Numbered from the stretch's first letter, positions 1 to 9,441 are shown. The stretch is 64,000 nucleotides of DNA from Streptomyces spinoverrucosus (GCF_015712165.1 NZ_JADPZX010000001.1:3286001-3350000), one strand, 5' to 3'. The notes: a model not told the origin generated them from the letters alone. Numbers and translations: made by a program.

Positions 1-347
1 AGGCCGTGGGCGCCGAGCTGGGCCAGCCAGGCCGCATCGGAGACGTCGGTCTTGCGGCCGGGCAGGTTCTTGACCTGCCGGGCGTTGACCAGGATCACGG
101 CCAAGTCCTCGGACAGCAGGTAGTAGAACGGCTTCCAGTAGTCGCTGGTTGCCTCGATCACCACCAGGGTGACCTCGGCGGCGAGCAGGTGATCCCGCAG
201 CGCAAGGACCGCGTTCGTCGTCGAACCCCACGTCGTGGTCTCGGTGGTGAACGACCCCCGCCGTTTCGCAGTCGGCGTGCGAACGCACACCTTGGCGTCC
301 TTCTTGCTGATGTCCACACCAGCGCAGCGTTCGTGCAGCACGTCCAC
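1..347 (-). CDS. IS110-family transposase, cut by the window edge
   Basis: This is the N-terminal ~115 residues of an IS110-family (DEDD) transposase; the rest lies left of the window. The GTG start at 347 follows a GGGAGGGAG ribosome site. The frame reads HERCAGVDISKKDAKVCV, then VVIEATSDYWKPFYYLL, and then LPGRKTDVSDAAWLAQL. The GVDISKKD aspartate, the glutamate in VIEAT and the KTDxxDA pair are the acidic residues expected of the RuvC-like DEDD domain. It is clearly different from the second IS110-family transposase at 2290-3480, so this is not the same element twice. An internal GTG at 341 is a possible alternative start. Whether it is intact beyond the window cannot be told. Confidence 0.85.
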   Translation of the reverse strand, partial: MDVLHERCAGVDISKKDAKVCVRTPTAKRRGSFTTETTTWGSTTNAVLALRDHLLAAEVTLVVIEATSDYWKPFYYLLSEDLAVILVNARQVKNLPGRKTDVSDAAWLAQLGAHG

Positions 348-670
348 AGCTCTGCTCCCTCCCAGCCGGCAACCGGTACACCGTTCCGGGAGGGCCAGGG
401 CGAAACAGGAATTCTGACGCACGTGCTCACAGCAACACTCCACGGTTCCCGTGGACGGCCCTCAGTGCCACGCTGACCTGCGAGCTCACCGGCATCACAG
501 AGACATCGGCTTCGGCCGGAACGAACCCCTCCAGCGTCCCGGACCGGCATCACCCCACGTCAGGGCAGACGGAAGCACCTTCGGCGCACGCCACGGGATT
601 TACCACGCCCCCGGCGCGCACCAAAGGTGCGCTGGTTCGCTGACCTGCGAAAACACTCTCGCGGAGGCGA

Positions 671-693
671 TTGTCAGTGGTGGGATCTACCTT
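671..693 (+). promoter_or_regulatory. PafBC-type (RecA-independent) DNA-damage promoter of the SWIM gene
   Basis: TTGTCAGTG at 671-679, eight bases, then TACCTT at 688-693 fits the actinobacterial RecA-NDp/PafBC consensus TTGTCRGTG-N8-TANNNT. The expected start of transcription, about 7 bases after the -10, falls at or next to the ATG at 701, so the mRNA is probably leaderless. This also argues against the in-frame TTG at 671 being the start, because it is part of the promoter. Confidence 0.7.
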
Positions 694-700
694 CGATGGC

Positions 701-2056
701 ATGACTCAGCAGGGGGTGCGCTGGACTGCGGAACAGGTGCTGGCACTGGCGCCTGACGCCGCGTCACGCAAGGCGGGAAGCAAACTCGGAGCGGCCGGGC
801 CGTGGTCCGAGACGGGGAGTTCCGACGAGGGGACGGTATGGGGACTGTGCAAGGGCAGTGGCAGCAAGCCGTATCAGACGGTCATCGACATCGCGGACGC
901 GTCCGGCCCCGCGTACAAATGCAGTTGTCCGAGCCGCAAGTTCCCGTGCAAACACGCGCTCGGGCTGCTGCTGCTCTGGTCGGGTGACGACGCGGCGGTG
1001 CCGCCGGGTCAGGCGCCGGACTGGGCCGAGCAGTGGACTGCGGGCCGACGGCAGCGCGCCGCGGAGAAACGGACGCCGGGCACGGCGGGTTCGCCGGCCG
1101 CCGCCGCTGATCCGGAGGCGGCGCGGCGCAGGGCAGAGCGCCGCGCCGAGCGGGTCACTGCGGGCGCGACCGAGTTGGAGCAGCGCCTGGCGGACCTGCT
1201 GCGGGGCGGCCTGGCCGCGGCCGAGCAGGCGGGGTACGGGCTGTGGGAGGAGACGGCGGCCCGCATGGTCGACGCCCAGGCGCCCGGACTGGCAGCGCGG
1301 GTAAGGGAGTTGGGTGCGATCCCGGCGTCCGGTCCGGGGTGGCCAGTGCGGCTGCTGGAGGAGTGCGCTCTGCTCCACCTCCTCGACCAGGGCTGGCTGC
1401 ACCGTGACCGGCTGCCGGAGAGCCTGGCGGCGACGGTCCGCTCCCGTATCGGCCTGCCCGCCTCGGCGGACGGCCCGCCGGTGCGCGACCGCTGGCTGGT
1501 CATGGCCCAGTACGACACGGCGGACACCCGACTGACGACGCGCCGCATCTGGCTGTACGGCGCCGACTCCGACCGCACCGCTCTCCTTCTTTCCTATGGC
1601 GCGGCCGGCCGAGCCCCCGAGCTCGCCCTGCCGGTCGGCCTGACCCTGGAGGCAGAGGTGTCGGCCTACCCGGGCGCGGGCCAGGCGCGCGCGGCCCTCG
1701 GCGAACAGTTCGCGCCGCCCGCACCGACGCCGATACGGCCTCCGGGCATGACGACGACCCAAGCCGCCGCCCACTACGGCGAGGCGCTCCGCGCCGACCC
1801 GTGGCTCGACTCGGTCCCGGTGACCCTGGACCGGGTCATACCGACCCCGGACGGCGACTCCTGGCAGCTGGCGGACGCCGACGAGGACGCGGCGCTGCCC
1901 CTCACCCCGGCCGCCCGCTCCCGCCCCGGCCTCTGGCGCCTCGTCGCCCTCTCGGGCGGCACGCCCGTCAAGGTCTTCGGCGAGTGCGGCCACCAGGGCT
2001 TCACCCCGCTGACGGCCTGGCCGCAGGGAGCGGCCCCAGCGGTACCGCTGTGCTGA
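701..2056 (+). CDS. SWIM zinc-finger family protein
   Basis: The protein has 451 residues. A SWIM zinc finger (CxCx6CxH) is visible as CSCPSRKFPCKH at residues 74-85, preceded by a region conserved in this Streptomyces family (QGVRWTAEQVLALAPDAASR). The rest is helical, rich in Ala/Arg, with no other domain I recognise. SWIM fingers bind DNA or protein; the exact role of this family is unknown. ATG at 701 was chosen because a PafBC-type promoter ends 7 bases upstream and no ribosome site precedes it. That promoter suggests induction by DNA damage. In other Streptomyces such genes often lie near MoxR, VWA and DUF5691/DUF5682 genes. Here an IS110-family element separates it from the DUF5691 gene. 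Confidence 0.85.
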   Translation: MTQQGVRWTAEQVLALAPDAASRKAGSKLGAAGPWSETGSSDEGTVWGLCKGSGSKPYQTVIDIADASGPAYKCSCPSRKFPCKHALGLLLLWSGDDAAVPPGQAPDWAEQWTAGRRQRAAEKRTPGTAGSPAAAADPEAARRRAERRAERVTAGATELEQRLADLLRGGLAAAEQAGYGLWEETAARMVDAQAPGLAARVRELGAIPASGPGWPVRLLEECALLHLLDQGWLHRDRLPESLAATVRSRIGLPASADGPPVRDRWLVMAQYDTADTRLTTRRIWLYGADSDRTALLLSYGAAGRAPELALPVGLTLEAEVSAYPGAGQARAALGEQFAPPAPTPIRPPGMTTTQAAAHYGEALRADPWLDSVPVTLDRVIPTPDGDSWQLADADEDAALPLTPAARSRPGLWRLVALSGGTPVKVFGECGHQGFTPLTAWPQGAAPAVPLC

Positions 2057-2079
2057 CCCCGCCCATGACCGACGTACAT

Positions 2080-2247
2080 CCCGGACATCACCGCGGTTCG
2101 TCCCAGACGTCACCGCCGCGAACCCCGGCCGTCATGCGATTCGTCCCGGCCCGTCAGAGCCGCAAACCCCGGCCGTCACCGCGATTCGCCCCGGCCATCA
2201 CCGCCACCGCTGCAAGCCTCGGCCGTCACCGCCATTACATCGCGGCC
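2080..2247 (+). repeat. Degenerate ~22-bp tandem repeat
   Basis: About seven imperfect units of 21-28 bases, each starting CCCGG(C/A)C(G/A)TCA and followed by a CCGCGATTCG-like half, fill most of the space between the SWIM gene and the IS110-family element. No convincing reading frame uses them. The function is unknown; the unit boundaries are approximate. Confidence 0.6.
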
Positions 2248-2289
2248 GACCGCGGACCAGCGCGCCGAAAGGACTTCCCAATCGTGATG

Positions 2290-3480
2290 TCAAGCCGCAG
2301 CCGTGATGGGAGGTGAACCTTGATAGCACTGTCCGTCACGGATCATCGCCCACAGCACGTTGAGCCTGCGGCGGGCGAGCGCGAGCAGAGCCTGCTTGTG
2401 CCCCTTCCCCTCACTCCTCTTGCGCTGGTAGTACGCCTTGGAGGCGGGGCAGGTTGTGATGCTGACCATCGCCGAGAGGTACATGCTCCGCAGCAGGCCG
2501 CGGTGATAGCGCCTGGGCCTGCGCAGGTTGCCGCTCACGCGGCCGGAGTCACGGGGTCTGGGGGCCAGGCCGGCGAAGCCGGCCAGCCGGTCCGCACTGC
2601 CGAAGGCGTCCATGTCACCGCCGGTCGCGGCGATGAACTCGGCGCCGAGCTTGGTGCCCATGCCGGGCATACTGCGGATCACCTCGGCGTGCGGGTGCTC
2701 GCGAAACTTGGCCTCGATCAGAGCGTCGAGCTCGGCGATTTCCTCATCGAGGGCCATCACCCCCTTCGCCAGGCGGGCCACCATGGCGGCAGCCAGCTTC
2801 TCGCCCGGCAGCGCGGTCTGCTGGGCCTGGGCGGCCTCCACGGCCGTCCTCGCGAGTGTGGCGGCGCCGCGCACCTTGCGGTTCTTCAGCCAGCTCTCGA
2901 TCCTCTTGGCGCCCGCGCGGCGGATCGCGGCCGGGGTCTGGTAGCCGGTCAGCAGCATCACCGGGCCCTTGTTGACCAGGTCCAGCGACCGCTCCAACGC
3001 GGGGAAGATCTCCAGCAGCTGAGCCCGCAGGCGGTTGATCTGCCGGGTGCGGTCGAACACCACGTCCAAGCGGCGGGTGGTCAGGGTGCGCAGGTCGACG
3101 GCGATCTCGTCGCCCGGCCGCAGGAGGCCGAGGTCGCGGCGGACACGGGCCTGGTCGGCGATGACGAACGCGTCCCTGGCATCCGTCTTGCCTTCGCCCT
3201 TGTAGGTCGCCGAGGCGCGGTGGACCGCCAGGCCGGTGAGGTAGGCCATGGGCTGGCCATGGCTGAGCAACAGGCCGATGAGCAGGGCGGCGCCACCGTG
3301 GTTGAGGTCGACGGCCCACAGCACGTCGGTGGATATCTCCAACACGTCGCCGATGAGCTGGAGCAGCTCGGTCTCGTCGTTCAGGACCCGGCGGGACAGC
3401 AGCCGCTGACCGTCCGCGTCGATCACCACGCAGTGGTGGTGTTCCTTGCCGATGTCCACCCCGGCCCAGATCTCGGGCAC
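2290..3480 (-). CDS. IS110-family transposase (DEDD recombinase), complete
   Basis: The protein has 396 residues, the normal IS110 length. The N-terminal DEDD domain shows GVDIGKEHHHC (Asp8), the acidic DLNHGG segment and KTDARDAFVIAD. The C-terminal Tnp_20 domain has MPGMGTKLGAEFIAATGGD, then the region FAGLAPRPRDSGR, which should hold the catalytic serine. The GTG start at 3480 follows GGAGGGA. No frameshift is visible, so the enzyme may be active. It acts on its own element with a bridge RNA guide, as established for the family. Confidence 0.92.
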   Translation of the reverse strand: MPEIWAGVDIGKEHHHCVVIDADGQRLLSRRVLNDETELLQLIGDVLEISTDVLWAVDLNHGGAALLIGLLLSHGQPMAYLTGLAVHRASATYKGEGKTDARDAFVIADQARVRRDLGLLRPGDEIAVDLRTLTTRRLDVVFDRTRQINRLRAQLLEIFPALERSLDLVNKGPVMLLTGYQTPAAIRRAGAKRIESWLKNRKVRGAATLARTAVEAAQAQQTALPGEKLAAAMVARLAKGVMALDEEIAELDALIEAKFREHPHAEVIRSMPGMGTKLGAEFIAATGGDMDAFGSADRLAGFAGLAPRPRDSGRVSGNLRRPRRYHRGLLRSMYLSAMVSITTCPASKAYYQRKRSEGKGHKQALLALARRRLNVLWAMIRDGQCYQGSPPITAAA

Positions 3481-3612
3481 GTTCCCTCCGCCAGCTCGCC
3501 GTCACGTCCATCCCGCAGACGACCTCGCCGACGTTGTCCTACAGCAGCGATCAAGTCGCGTCTCCCAATTGGCGGTCGAGTCGTCGCGGGGCTCCGGGCG
3601 GCCAAGTCCTTT
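3481..3612 (-). ncRNA. Candidate bridge-RNA end of the IS110-family element
   Basis: This is the non-coding stretch upstream of the transposase start and inside the tentative element end. IS110-family elements encode a bridge RNA in one non-coding end (left end in the IS110 branch, right end in IS1111). Only position supports the call; I could not fold it or identify target and donor loops. Confidence 0.25.
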
Positions 3613-3717
3613 GAGCCATCGAGCGGTCTCTCCCGTGACAGCCATACCCAGAACCCCTGGGCCCTCCGATCTTACGAATGACCAGATCAGACCCACGACT
3701 TGAAAGGTAGGACTCTC

Positions 3718-5376
3718 GTGAACAGGACAGCGACTCCTGTGGGCCCGCCCGCACCGGGCGCCCTCGCCGCCCACGGTCACGCGGGCGCCACCGCGTGGGA
3801 GGACCTGGTCACCACCGCCCTGCTCGGCACGGACCGGCGCACGCCGCCGCCCTCGCCCGCCGCACCGGGCAGGGAAGCACCGATGGCCCTGCTGGACGCA
3901 GCGGCCGCGGAGACCGTACGACGCCGGGCCGGCCTCCGCCCCGCACGCCCGGCGCCCCGCCCGGACCCGGCCCCCGAGGACGCGCGCCCGCCCCTGCCCG
4001 CCGCCGCGGCCCGCAGACTCGCCCTGCTGCTGGCCGACCGCCCAGGCGCGTCCGGCGGCGGCCGCAGAGGCACGGCACCCGACCTCATGGAGCTGCTCCC
4101 GCAGTGGCTCGCCCTGGCCAACGCCCACCACTACGCGGCGCCCCCGGAGGCGCTGCCCGCCCTCCTCGACGCGGCCCGCGGTCGTACGGACCTCCGCCCC
4201 GCCGTCCTGACCTTCGCAGGCCCGCGCGCTCTGTGGCTGGCCCGCCTCAACCCGGACTGGCGCTTCGCCCTGCGTGCGACGCCGGGCGGAGGCACGACGC
4301 TGCCGCATCTCGAAGACACGGAGAAGGTGCGGCAGCTCTGGGACGAGGGCCTGTTCGCCGAGCGGGTGTCCCTCCTGGCCGCATTCCGCGCCCAGGCACC
4401 CATCGGCGCACGCGACCTGCTCGCATCGACCTGGAGCACTGAACGGGCCGAGGACCGCCTGATGTTCCTCGACTCCCTCCGTACGAACCTCACCGCCGAC
4501 GACGAGCCGTTCCTGGAACAGGCCCTGGCCGACCGAAGCCGCAACGTACGGGCCACGGCGGCCGAGCTGCTCTCGGCACTGCCCGGCTCGGCACTGGCCG
4601 CCCGGATGGCGGTCCGGGCCGGAGCGTGCGTGGCCGTGGACCACACCGGGGACACGCCCACACTCTCCGTCGAGGCGCCCCATGAATGCGACGCGAGCAT
4701 GGAGCGGGACGGCGTGGTCGCCAAGGCCCCCGCCGGGCGCGGCGAACGCTCCTGGTGGTTCGGCCAGTTGGTGGAGGCGGCGCCCCTCACGACCTGGCAG
4801 GCGCGACTGGGCGGGCGTACGCCGCAGGAGATCGTGGCACTCCCGGTGGCCGACGACTGGCAGGCCGAACTGCACGCCGCGTGGTGCCGGGCGGCCGTCA
4901 GACAGCGGAACGCCGACTGGGCCCGCGCCCTGCTCGGCACGCCCTCGGCCCCGGAGGCCGGCGGCCCCGGCGCGGTGTCGCTGGCCGAGCGGGCCAAGCT
5001 GCTGGACACCCTCGGCGCCGAGGAGCGAGCCGAGTGGGTCGCCGGATTCATCGCCACGCACGGCCTGTCCGAGGCGTTCCAGCTGCTGGGGGTGTGTGCG
5101 GTGCCGTGGTCCCCGCCCCTCGGACGAGCGGTCGTCGACGCGCTCAACATCGCGCGGGACGCGGGAAGTTATCCATGGAGTTTCAGTGGAGTGATGGGCC
5201 TGGCCGAACGCTGCCTAGACCCGTCCGAGGCCAACCGCCTCGACGGCCTGCTGGCGGTACCCGAGGAACCGGAGAACGCATCACCAGGAGCTGGCGGCTA
5301 CTGGGCCGAGGCCTTCCAGCGCCTGGTCACGACCTTGCGCCTACGAGCGGCGATGGCCGAGGAGCTGAACCCTTGA
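3718..5376 (+). CDS. DUF5691 family protein
   Basis: The protein has 552 residues and is predicted soluble. It starts MNRTATPVGPPAPG and contains the early motif WEDLVTTALLGTDRR typical of DUF5691. The middle part (LFAERVSLLAAFRAQ, RSRNVRATAAELLSALPGS) looks like a HEAT-like helical repeat. GTG at 3718 was chosen over the in-frame TTG at 3700 because AAAGGTAGG lies just upstream. The molecular function is unknown; genes of this family usually sit with SWIM, MoxR ATPase and VWA genes. Here the IS110-family element lies directly upstream, so its native promoter may have been separated from it. Confidence 0.8.
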   Translation: MNRTATPVGPPAPGALAAHGHAGATAWEDLVTTALLGTDRRTPPPSPAAPGREAPMALLDAAAAETVRRRAGLRPARPAPRPDPAPEDARPPLPAAAARRLALLLADRPGASGGGRRGTAPDLMELLPQWLALANAHHYAAPPEALPALLDAARGRTDLRPAVLTFAGPRALWLARLNPDWRFALRATPGGGTTLPHLEDTEKVRQLWDEGLFAERVSLLAAFRAQAPIGARDLLASTWSTERAEDRLMFLDSLRTNLTADDEPFLEQALADRSRNVRATAAELLSALPGSALAARMAVRAGACVAVDHTGDTPTLSVEAPHECDASMERDGVVAKAPAGRGERSWWFGQLVEAAPLTTWQARLGGRTPQEIVALPVADDWQAELHAAWCRAAVRQRNADWARALLGTPSAPEAGGPGAVSLAERAKLLDTLGAEERAEWVAGFIATHGLSEAFQLLGVCAVPWSPPLGRAVVDALNIARDAGSYPWSFSGVMGLAERCLDPSEANRLDGLLAVPEEPENASPGAGGYWAEAFQRLVTTLRLRAAMAEELNP

Positions 5377-5505
5377 CGAAGTGGACCACGACACCCGGCC
5401 TCGCCTGTCCCACCGCGGAAACAGGCGCCACACCCCGTCACGGCAGCAGAGCACCACCCCACGACGCGTGGCCCCGCCTCGAAAACGCAGCGCCGCCTCA
5501 GAGGC

Positions 5506-5922
<417 letters not shown>

Positions 5923-6630
5923 CACTGCCTCCATGAAGCGATTTCATCCATCCGTACCGACAAGTACCGCACAGATCCCTCATGCCCGTACGCGCGGCGC
6001 GCCACCCGCACCCACGGCCACCGCGCACTCGCCGGGCCGCACCCCCACCGGGGAAGTGAACGAACGTTATCGCCAGCAGGCCGCAACCGGCAGTTTTACG
6101 CTGTGGACCGAGGGGGAAATCACATAGTGGGACACATTCGAACGCGCGGAGTTCCATGGAACCCGCGCAACGGGAGCCGCAACGAGGTGGCCCCACCCCC
6201 GCGCCGCAGGCCGCGCGCCGTGGGTGGTGAGGCGCATCGACGCAGGCACGAAGGGCATCAACGGCACGTAGCGCAGGACACACATTCCGTCACCAACACC
6301 ACATCAGCCTCACAGCGCGCATGAGACGTCACACGTTGGCGCAACCCCGCACAACACCAGACAGGCGACCGAGCCCCCACACCGCGCGACCCGCGCCACA
6401 AACTGCACCCCACGCACCACTCGGCACCACTCAGCACCAATAAGCAGCGCGCTGCCAGCACCCCGCAGCACCCCACAGCACCAAGAAACGCAAGCACTCG
6501 AAACACAGCGCACGTCCCGCACCACCCAAGCGCCACGCCCCACCCTTCGCGCCCCGTAAACCCTCCACCGCGACTCCCACGGGCGCACACGGGACAGAGC
6601 CGTCCACCGTGTGCCGACGGGAGGTCGGCC
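5923..6630. other. Gene-less divergent intergenic region
   Basis: About 700 bases lie between the divergent icmB and the lipase-like gene. They must hold both promoters. The stretch 6260-6600 is rich in CAC/ACC triplets and gives only cysteine- and tryptophan-rich frames on the minus strand, which look non-coding. I see no clear RNA structure. Confidence 0.5.
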
Positions 6631-7524
6631 ATGAAGGTCACGCAGGTCACCAGGGCGCTACTGCCCTTTCACCCGCTCTACCGGCATCTGCTCCCCATCC
6701 CGGGCAACCTCGCGGGACTCTCGCTGGCCCTCCTGAAAGCCACCGCCCTGGAGATCGCGATCCTGGCCGGCCACCTGATCCTTTACCCGTCCGGCATCAT
6801 CCAGGAGCGCCGTGCGCCGGCGCCCCGGATTCCCGCCCAGGAGGGCGCCGCCCAGCTCCCCACGGAGACCAAGCCCCCAGTCGTCCTGCTGCACGGCTTC
6901 ATCGACAACCGCTCGGTCTTCCTGCTCCTGCGCCGCTCCCTGGCCCAGCACGGCAGGCACCAGGTCGTGTCACTGAACTACTCCCCGCTGACCTGCGACA
7001 TCCGTACGGCCGCCAAGCTACTCGGACGGCACATAGAGGAGATCTGCGAACGCACGGACAGCGATCAGGTCGACATCGTGGGCCACAGCCTCGGCGGCCT
7101 CATCGCGCGCTACTACGTGCAGCGACTCGCCGGCGACACCCGCGTACGGACGCTCGTCACGCTCGGTACGCCCCATTCCGGCACCCGGGTCGCGCCGCTG
7201 GCCAACGCGCACCCCATAGTGCGCCAGATGCGCCCCGGCTCCGCCGTCATCGAGGAGCTGGCGCTGCCCGCGCCCGGCTGCCGTACGCGGTTCGTGAGCT
7301 TCTGGAGCGATCTCGACCACCTGATGGACCCGCTGGAGACAGCCTGTCTGGAGCACCCCGACCTGCTGGCGCAGAACGTCCGGGTCAGCGGCATCGGCCA
7401 CCTCGCCCTCCCGGTGCACCCCGCCGTGGCGTCCGGCATACACCAGGCCCTCGAGGGCGCTTACCACAGCACCACGGAGGGTGCCCAGTCCGCCACGCAC
7501 AACGGCGGCCTCACCGTGGCCTGA
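6631..7524 (+). CDS. Alpha/beta-fold lipase/esterase
   Basis: The protein has 297 residues. It shows the oxyanion-hole segment VVLLHGFIDNR at 84-94 and the nucleophile elbow GHSLGG with Ser153. A C-terminal IGHLALPVHP supplies a candidate catalytic His, and the acid is probably within WSDLDHLMDP. It resembles secreted or membrane-associated triacylglycerol lipase/PGAP1-like hydrolases. The N-terminus (residues 20-52) is hydrophobic and may anchor it to the membrane. The ATG is preceded by GGGAGG. The substrate is unknown. Confidence 0.85.
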   Translation: MKVTQVTRALLPFHPLYRHLLPIPGNLAGLSLALLKATALEIAILAGHLILYPSGIIQERRAPAPRIPAQEGAAQLPTETKPPVVLLHGFIDNRSVFLLLRRSLAQHGRHQVVSLNYSPLTCDIRTAAKLLGRHIEEICERTDSDQVDIVGHSLGGLIARYYVQRLAGDTRVRTLVTLGTPHSGTRVAPLANAHPIVRQMRPGSAVIEELALPAPGCRTRFVSFWSDLDHLMDPLETACLEHPDLLAQNVRVSGIGHLALPVHPAVASGIHQALEGAYHSTTEGAQSATHNGGLTVA

Positions 7525-7746
7525 CCATTCCCCGTCGGCCCCCATCCAGCCACCTGGGCGTCACCCAACAACCCCGGCCGGCCACCCCCTGGCCACCTGC
7601 CCACACCGGGGCCACACAGCCAACTCACCGCCCTGGAGCAGCCGTAGACATCGAACAAACTTCGAACACAAACCCAAACCCGTGCCCGCAGTCCCCCGAA
7701 ACACGGCCGAATGCCCGTTTCCTGCGCGCGCGAAACCTGCAGAAGA

Positions 7747-7776
7747 TTGTCGTGCCCGCGTACCGCCGGGTACAGT
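7747..7776 (+). promoter_or_regulatory. Putative housekeeping promoter of the M23 peptidase gene
   Basis: TTGTCG at 7747-7752 and TACAGT at 7771-7776 are separated by 18 bases, matching the HrdB-type pattern. The start of transcription would be ~7783, about 40 bases before the GTG. Upstream, 7525-7746 shows nothing else recognisable. Confidence 0.4.
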
Positions 7777-7824
7777 CGCCGCACTGCTCTGCCAGCCCCT
7801 GTTGTCGAGGCGAAAGAGAAGTTG

Positions 7825-9441
7825 GTGAACGACCGTCACCCGTCGGGGGCCATGACCACCCCGGCTCCGGCTTCCGAAGCCGCCTCGGCGCATTATGCGT
7901 CGTACGGCACCCAGGAAGCCCCGTACGGCGACTTCACCACATACGCCGGCTACCCCGCCAACGGTTTTGACACCGGCGGCCACGCCACGACGACCGCCCC
8001 GAGCGCCACCACGACCTTCGAGATCGATCCCCTCTTCGGCGACCTCTCGCAGACCGGTCACGGCACGGGCGCGTACGACGCCTCCCAGTGGTCCACCGGC
8101 AGCCATCAAACCGTCAACTACGACCCGTACGCGGCCCAGCCCCACACCGCCTACGACACCGGCGCCTACGACACGACCACCTGGACCGCCGACCACCAGC
8201 AGCTGCCTCTCATCCCGCCGCAGGCCGGCGCGGTGGACGCGACCGGCCAGTGGGACGCCAGTGCCTGGCTCCAGCCCGAGCAGGGCGGCCCGGCCGACCA
8301 GACCCAGCAGTGGGAATGGGGCACGCAGGCCTTCGACACCGGCGCGTACGACGCCACGCAGTGGAACTCCGACGGCGGCCAGGGCACCGCCCAGAGCCCC
8401 GACGAGTACAAGCAGCACACCGAAGCCTTCCACCAGCAGGCCGAGTCCTTCCCCCAGCAGGCCGGGGCGTTCGACCAGCACACCGGAGAATTCGACCCGC
8501 ACACCGGCGACTTCGCGCAGCACGCCGAGCCCTTCGACCAGCAGGCGACCGCGACGTTCGAGCAGGTCGACCTCGGCGAAGCCACTCACGGCGACGGCGA
8601 GCCGGACACCACTGGCGAGACTGCCGCCGCGGCCCCCTTCCTCCTCGACGACCAGGAGGAGGTCACCCCCGCCCCGACCGGCCGCGCGGCCACCCGCAGC
8701 GCCGCCCGCTCCCGTCGCCGTACGCCCGCCAAGCGCTCCGCGCTGCTGACCGTCGCCGTGCCCTCGGCGTGCGTGATGGGCGTGGCCGGTATCGCGGCCG
8801 CCTCCGTCGGCACCTTGTCCGGAGACGACCAGGACACCTCGACGACGGCCGCGGACGCGCCGGCGGTGAAACCATCCGCCGCCAACCAGCAGCTGAACAC
8901 CCAGCTCGAAAGCCTCACCGCGGAGGCCCAGGACTTCGGCGACCGGGTCAGCCGTACGCAGGAGCGCATCGACCTCAAGGCGCAGCAGGCGGCCGAGAAG
9001 AAGCGGGCGGCGGAGGAGGCGGCCCGCAAGGAGCGGCTGCGGCCGAAGTTCGCGCTTCCAGTCGCGCAGCACGGACTCAGCGCCTACTACGGCCAGGCCG
9101 GCATCAACTGGATGTCCGTGCACACCGGCATCGACTTCCCCGTCTCGTACGGCACGACGGTGATGGCCGCGACCGACGGCACGGTCCGCACGGAGTGGAA
9201 CAGCGCGTACGGCAACATGATGATCGTAACGGCGATGGACGGCACGGAGACCTGGTACTGCCACCTCTCCAGCTACCAGGTGGCCTCCGGTACGACCGTC
9301 AAGGCCGGCGACCCGATCGCGTACTCCGGCAACTCCGGCAACTCGACCGGCCCGCACCTGCACTTCGAGGTGCGCCCCGGCGGCGGTGCGGCGGTCGACC
9401 CGCTGTCCTGGCTGCGCAGCCACGGGCTCGACCCGTCGTAA
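7825..9441 (+). CDS. Membrane-anchored M23 (LytM) peptidase with long Q/G/T-rich N-terminus
   Basis: The protein has 538 residues. Residues 1-290 are low-complexity, rich in Gly, Gln, Thr and Tyr, with many Phe-Asp-Thr-Gly-like and QQAE/QQAG repeats. A basic RRRTPAKR precedes a single membrane segment near 305-330. A short coiled coil (QLNTQLESLTAEAQDFGDRV) follows, and then the M23 domain. Zinc ligands are visible as His433 and Asp437 (HTGID) and His513 in HLHFE (with catalytic His511). It probably cuts peptidoglycan cross-bridges outside the membrane. The N-terminal half would then be cytoplasmic. GTG at 7825 follows AAAGAGAAG; ATG at 7852 is an alternative. Confidence 0.85.
   Translation: MNDRHPSGAMTTPAPASEAASAHYASYGTQEAPYGDFTTYAGYPANGFDTGGHATTTAPSATTTFEIDPLFGDLSQTGHGTGAYDASQWSTGSHQTVNYDPYAAQPHTAYDTGAYDTTTWTADHQQLPLIPPQAGAVDATGQWDASAWLQPEQGGPADQTQQWEWGTQAFDTGAYDATQWNSDGGQGTAQSPDEYKQHTEAFHQQAESFPQQAGAFDQHTGEFDPHTGDFAQHAEPFDQQATATFEQVDLGEATHGDGEPDTTGETAAAAPFLLDDQEEVTPAPTGRAATRSAARSRRRTPAKRSALLTVAVPSACVMGVAGIAAASVGTLSGDDQDTSTTAADAPAVKPSAANQQLNTQLESLTAEAQDFGDRVSRTQERIDLKAQQAAEKKRAAEEAARKERLRPKFALPVAQHGLSAYYGQAGINWMSVHTGIDFPVSYGTTVMAATDGTVRTEWNSAYGNMMIVTAMDGTETWYCHLSSYQVASGTTVKAGDPIAYSGNSGNSTGPHLHFEVRPGGGAAVDPLSWLRSHGLDPS

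Larger units (their letters stand above)
2268..3612 (-). mobile_element. IS110-family insertion sequence (approximate limits)
   Basis: The element is built around the transposase at 2290-3480. The limits given are tentative: AAAGGACTT at 2268-2276 and its reverse complement AAGTCCTTT at 3604-3612 form a 9-bp inverted pair flanking the transposase, like the subterminal repeats of the IS1111 branch. No target duplication was found, as is usual for the family. It lies between two genes that are otherwise expected to be linked chromosomal genes. IS110 elements carry a bridge RNA in a non-coding end; 3481-3612 is the larger candidate end. Confidence 0.5.

Noticed and set aside
671..700. TTG at 671 as the SWIM gene start
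   Set aside because: These bases form the PafBC-type promoter, and the family start MTQQGVRW fits ATG at 701.
6258..6650. A cysteine-rich minus-strand frame that might be a metal-binding peptide
   Set aside because: Cysteine and tryptophan come from CAC/ACC-rich sequence; no ribosome site, and it overlaps the start of the lipase-like gene.
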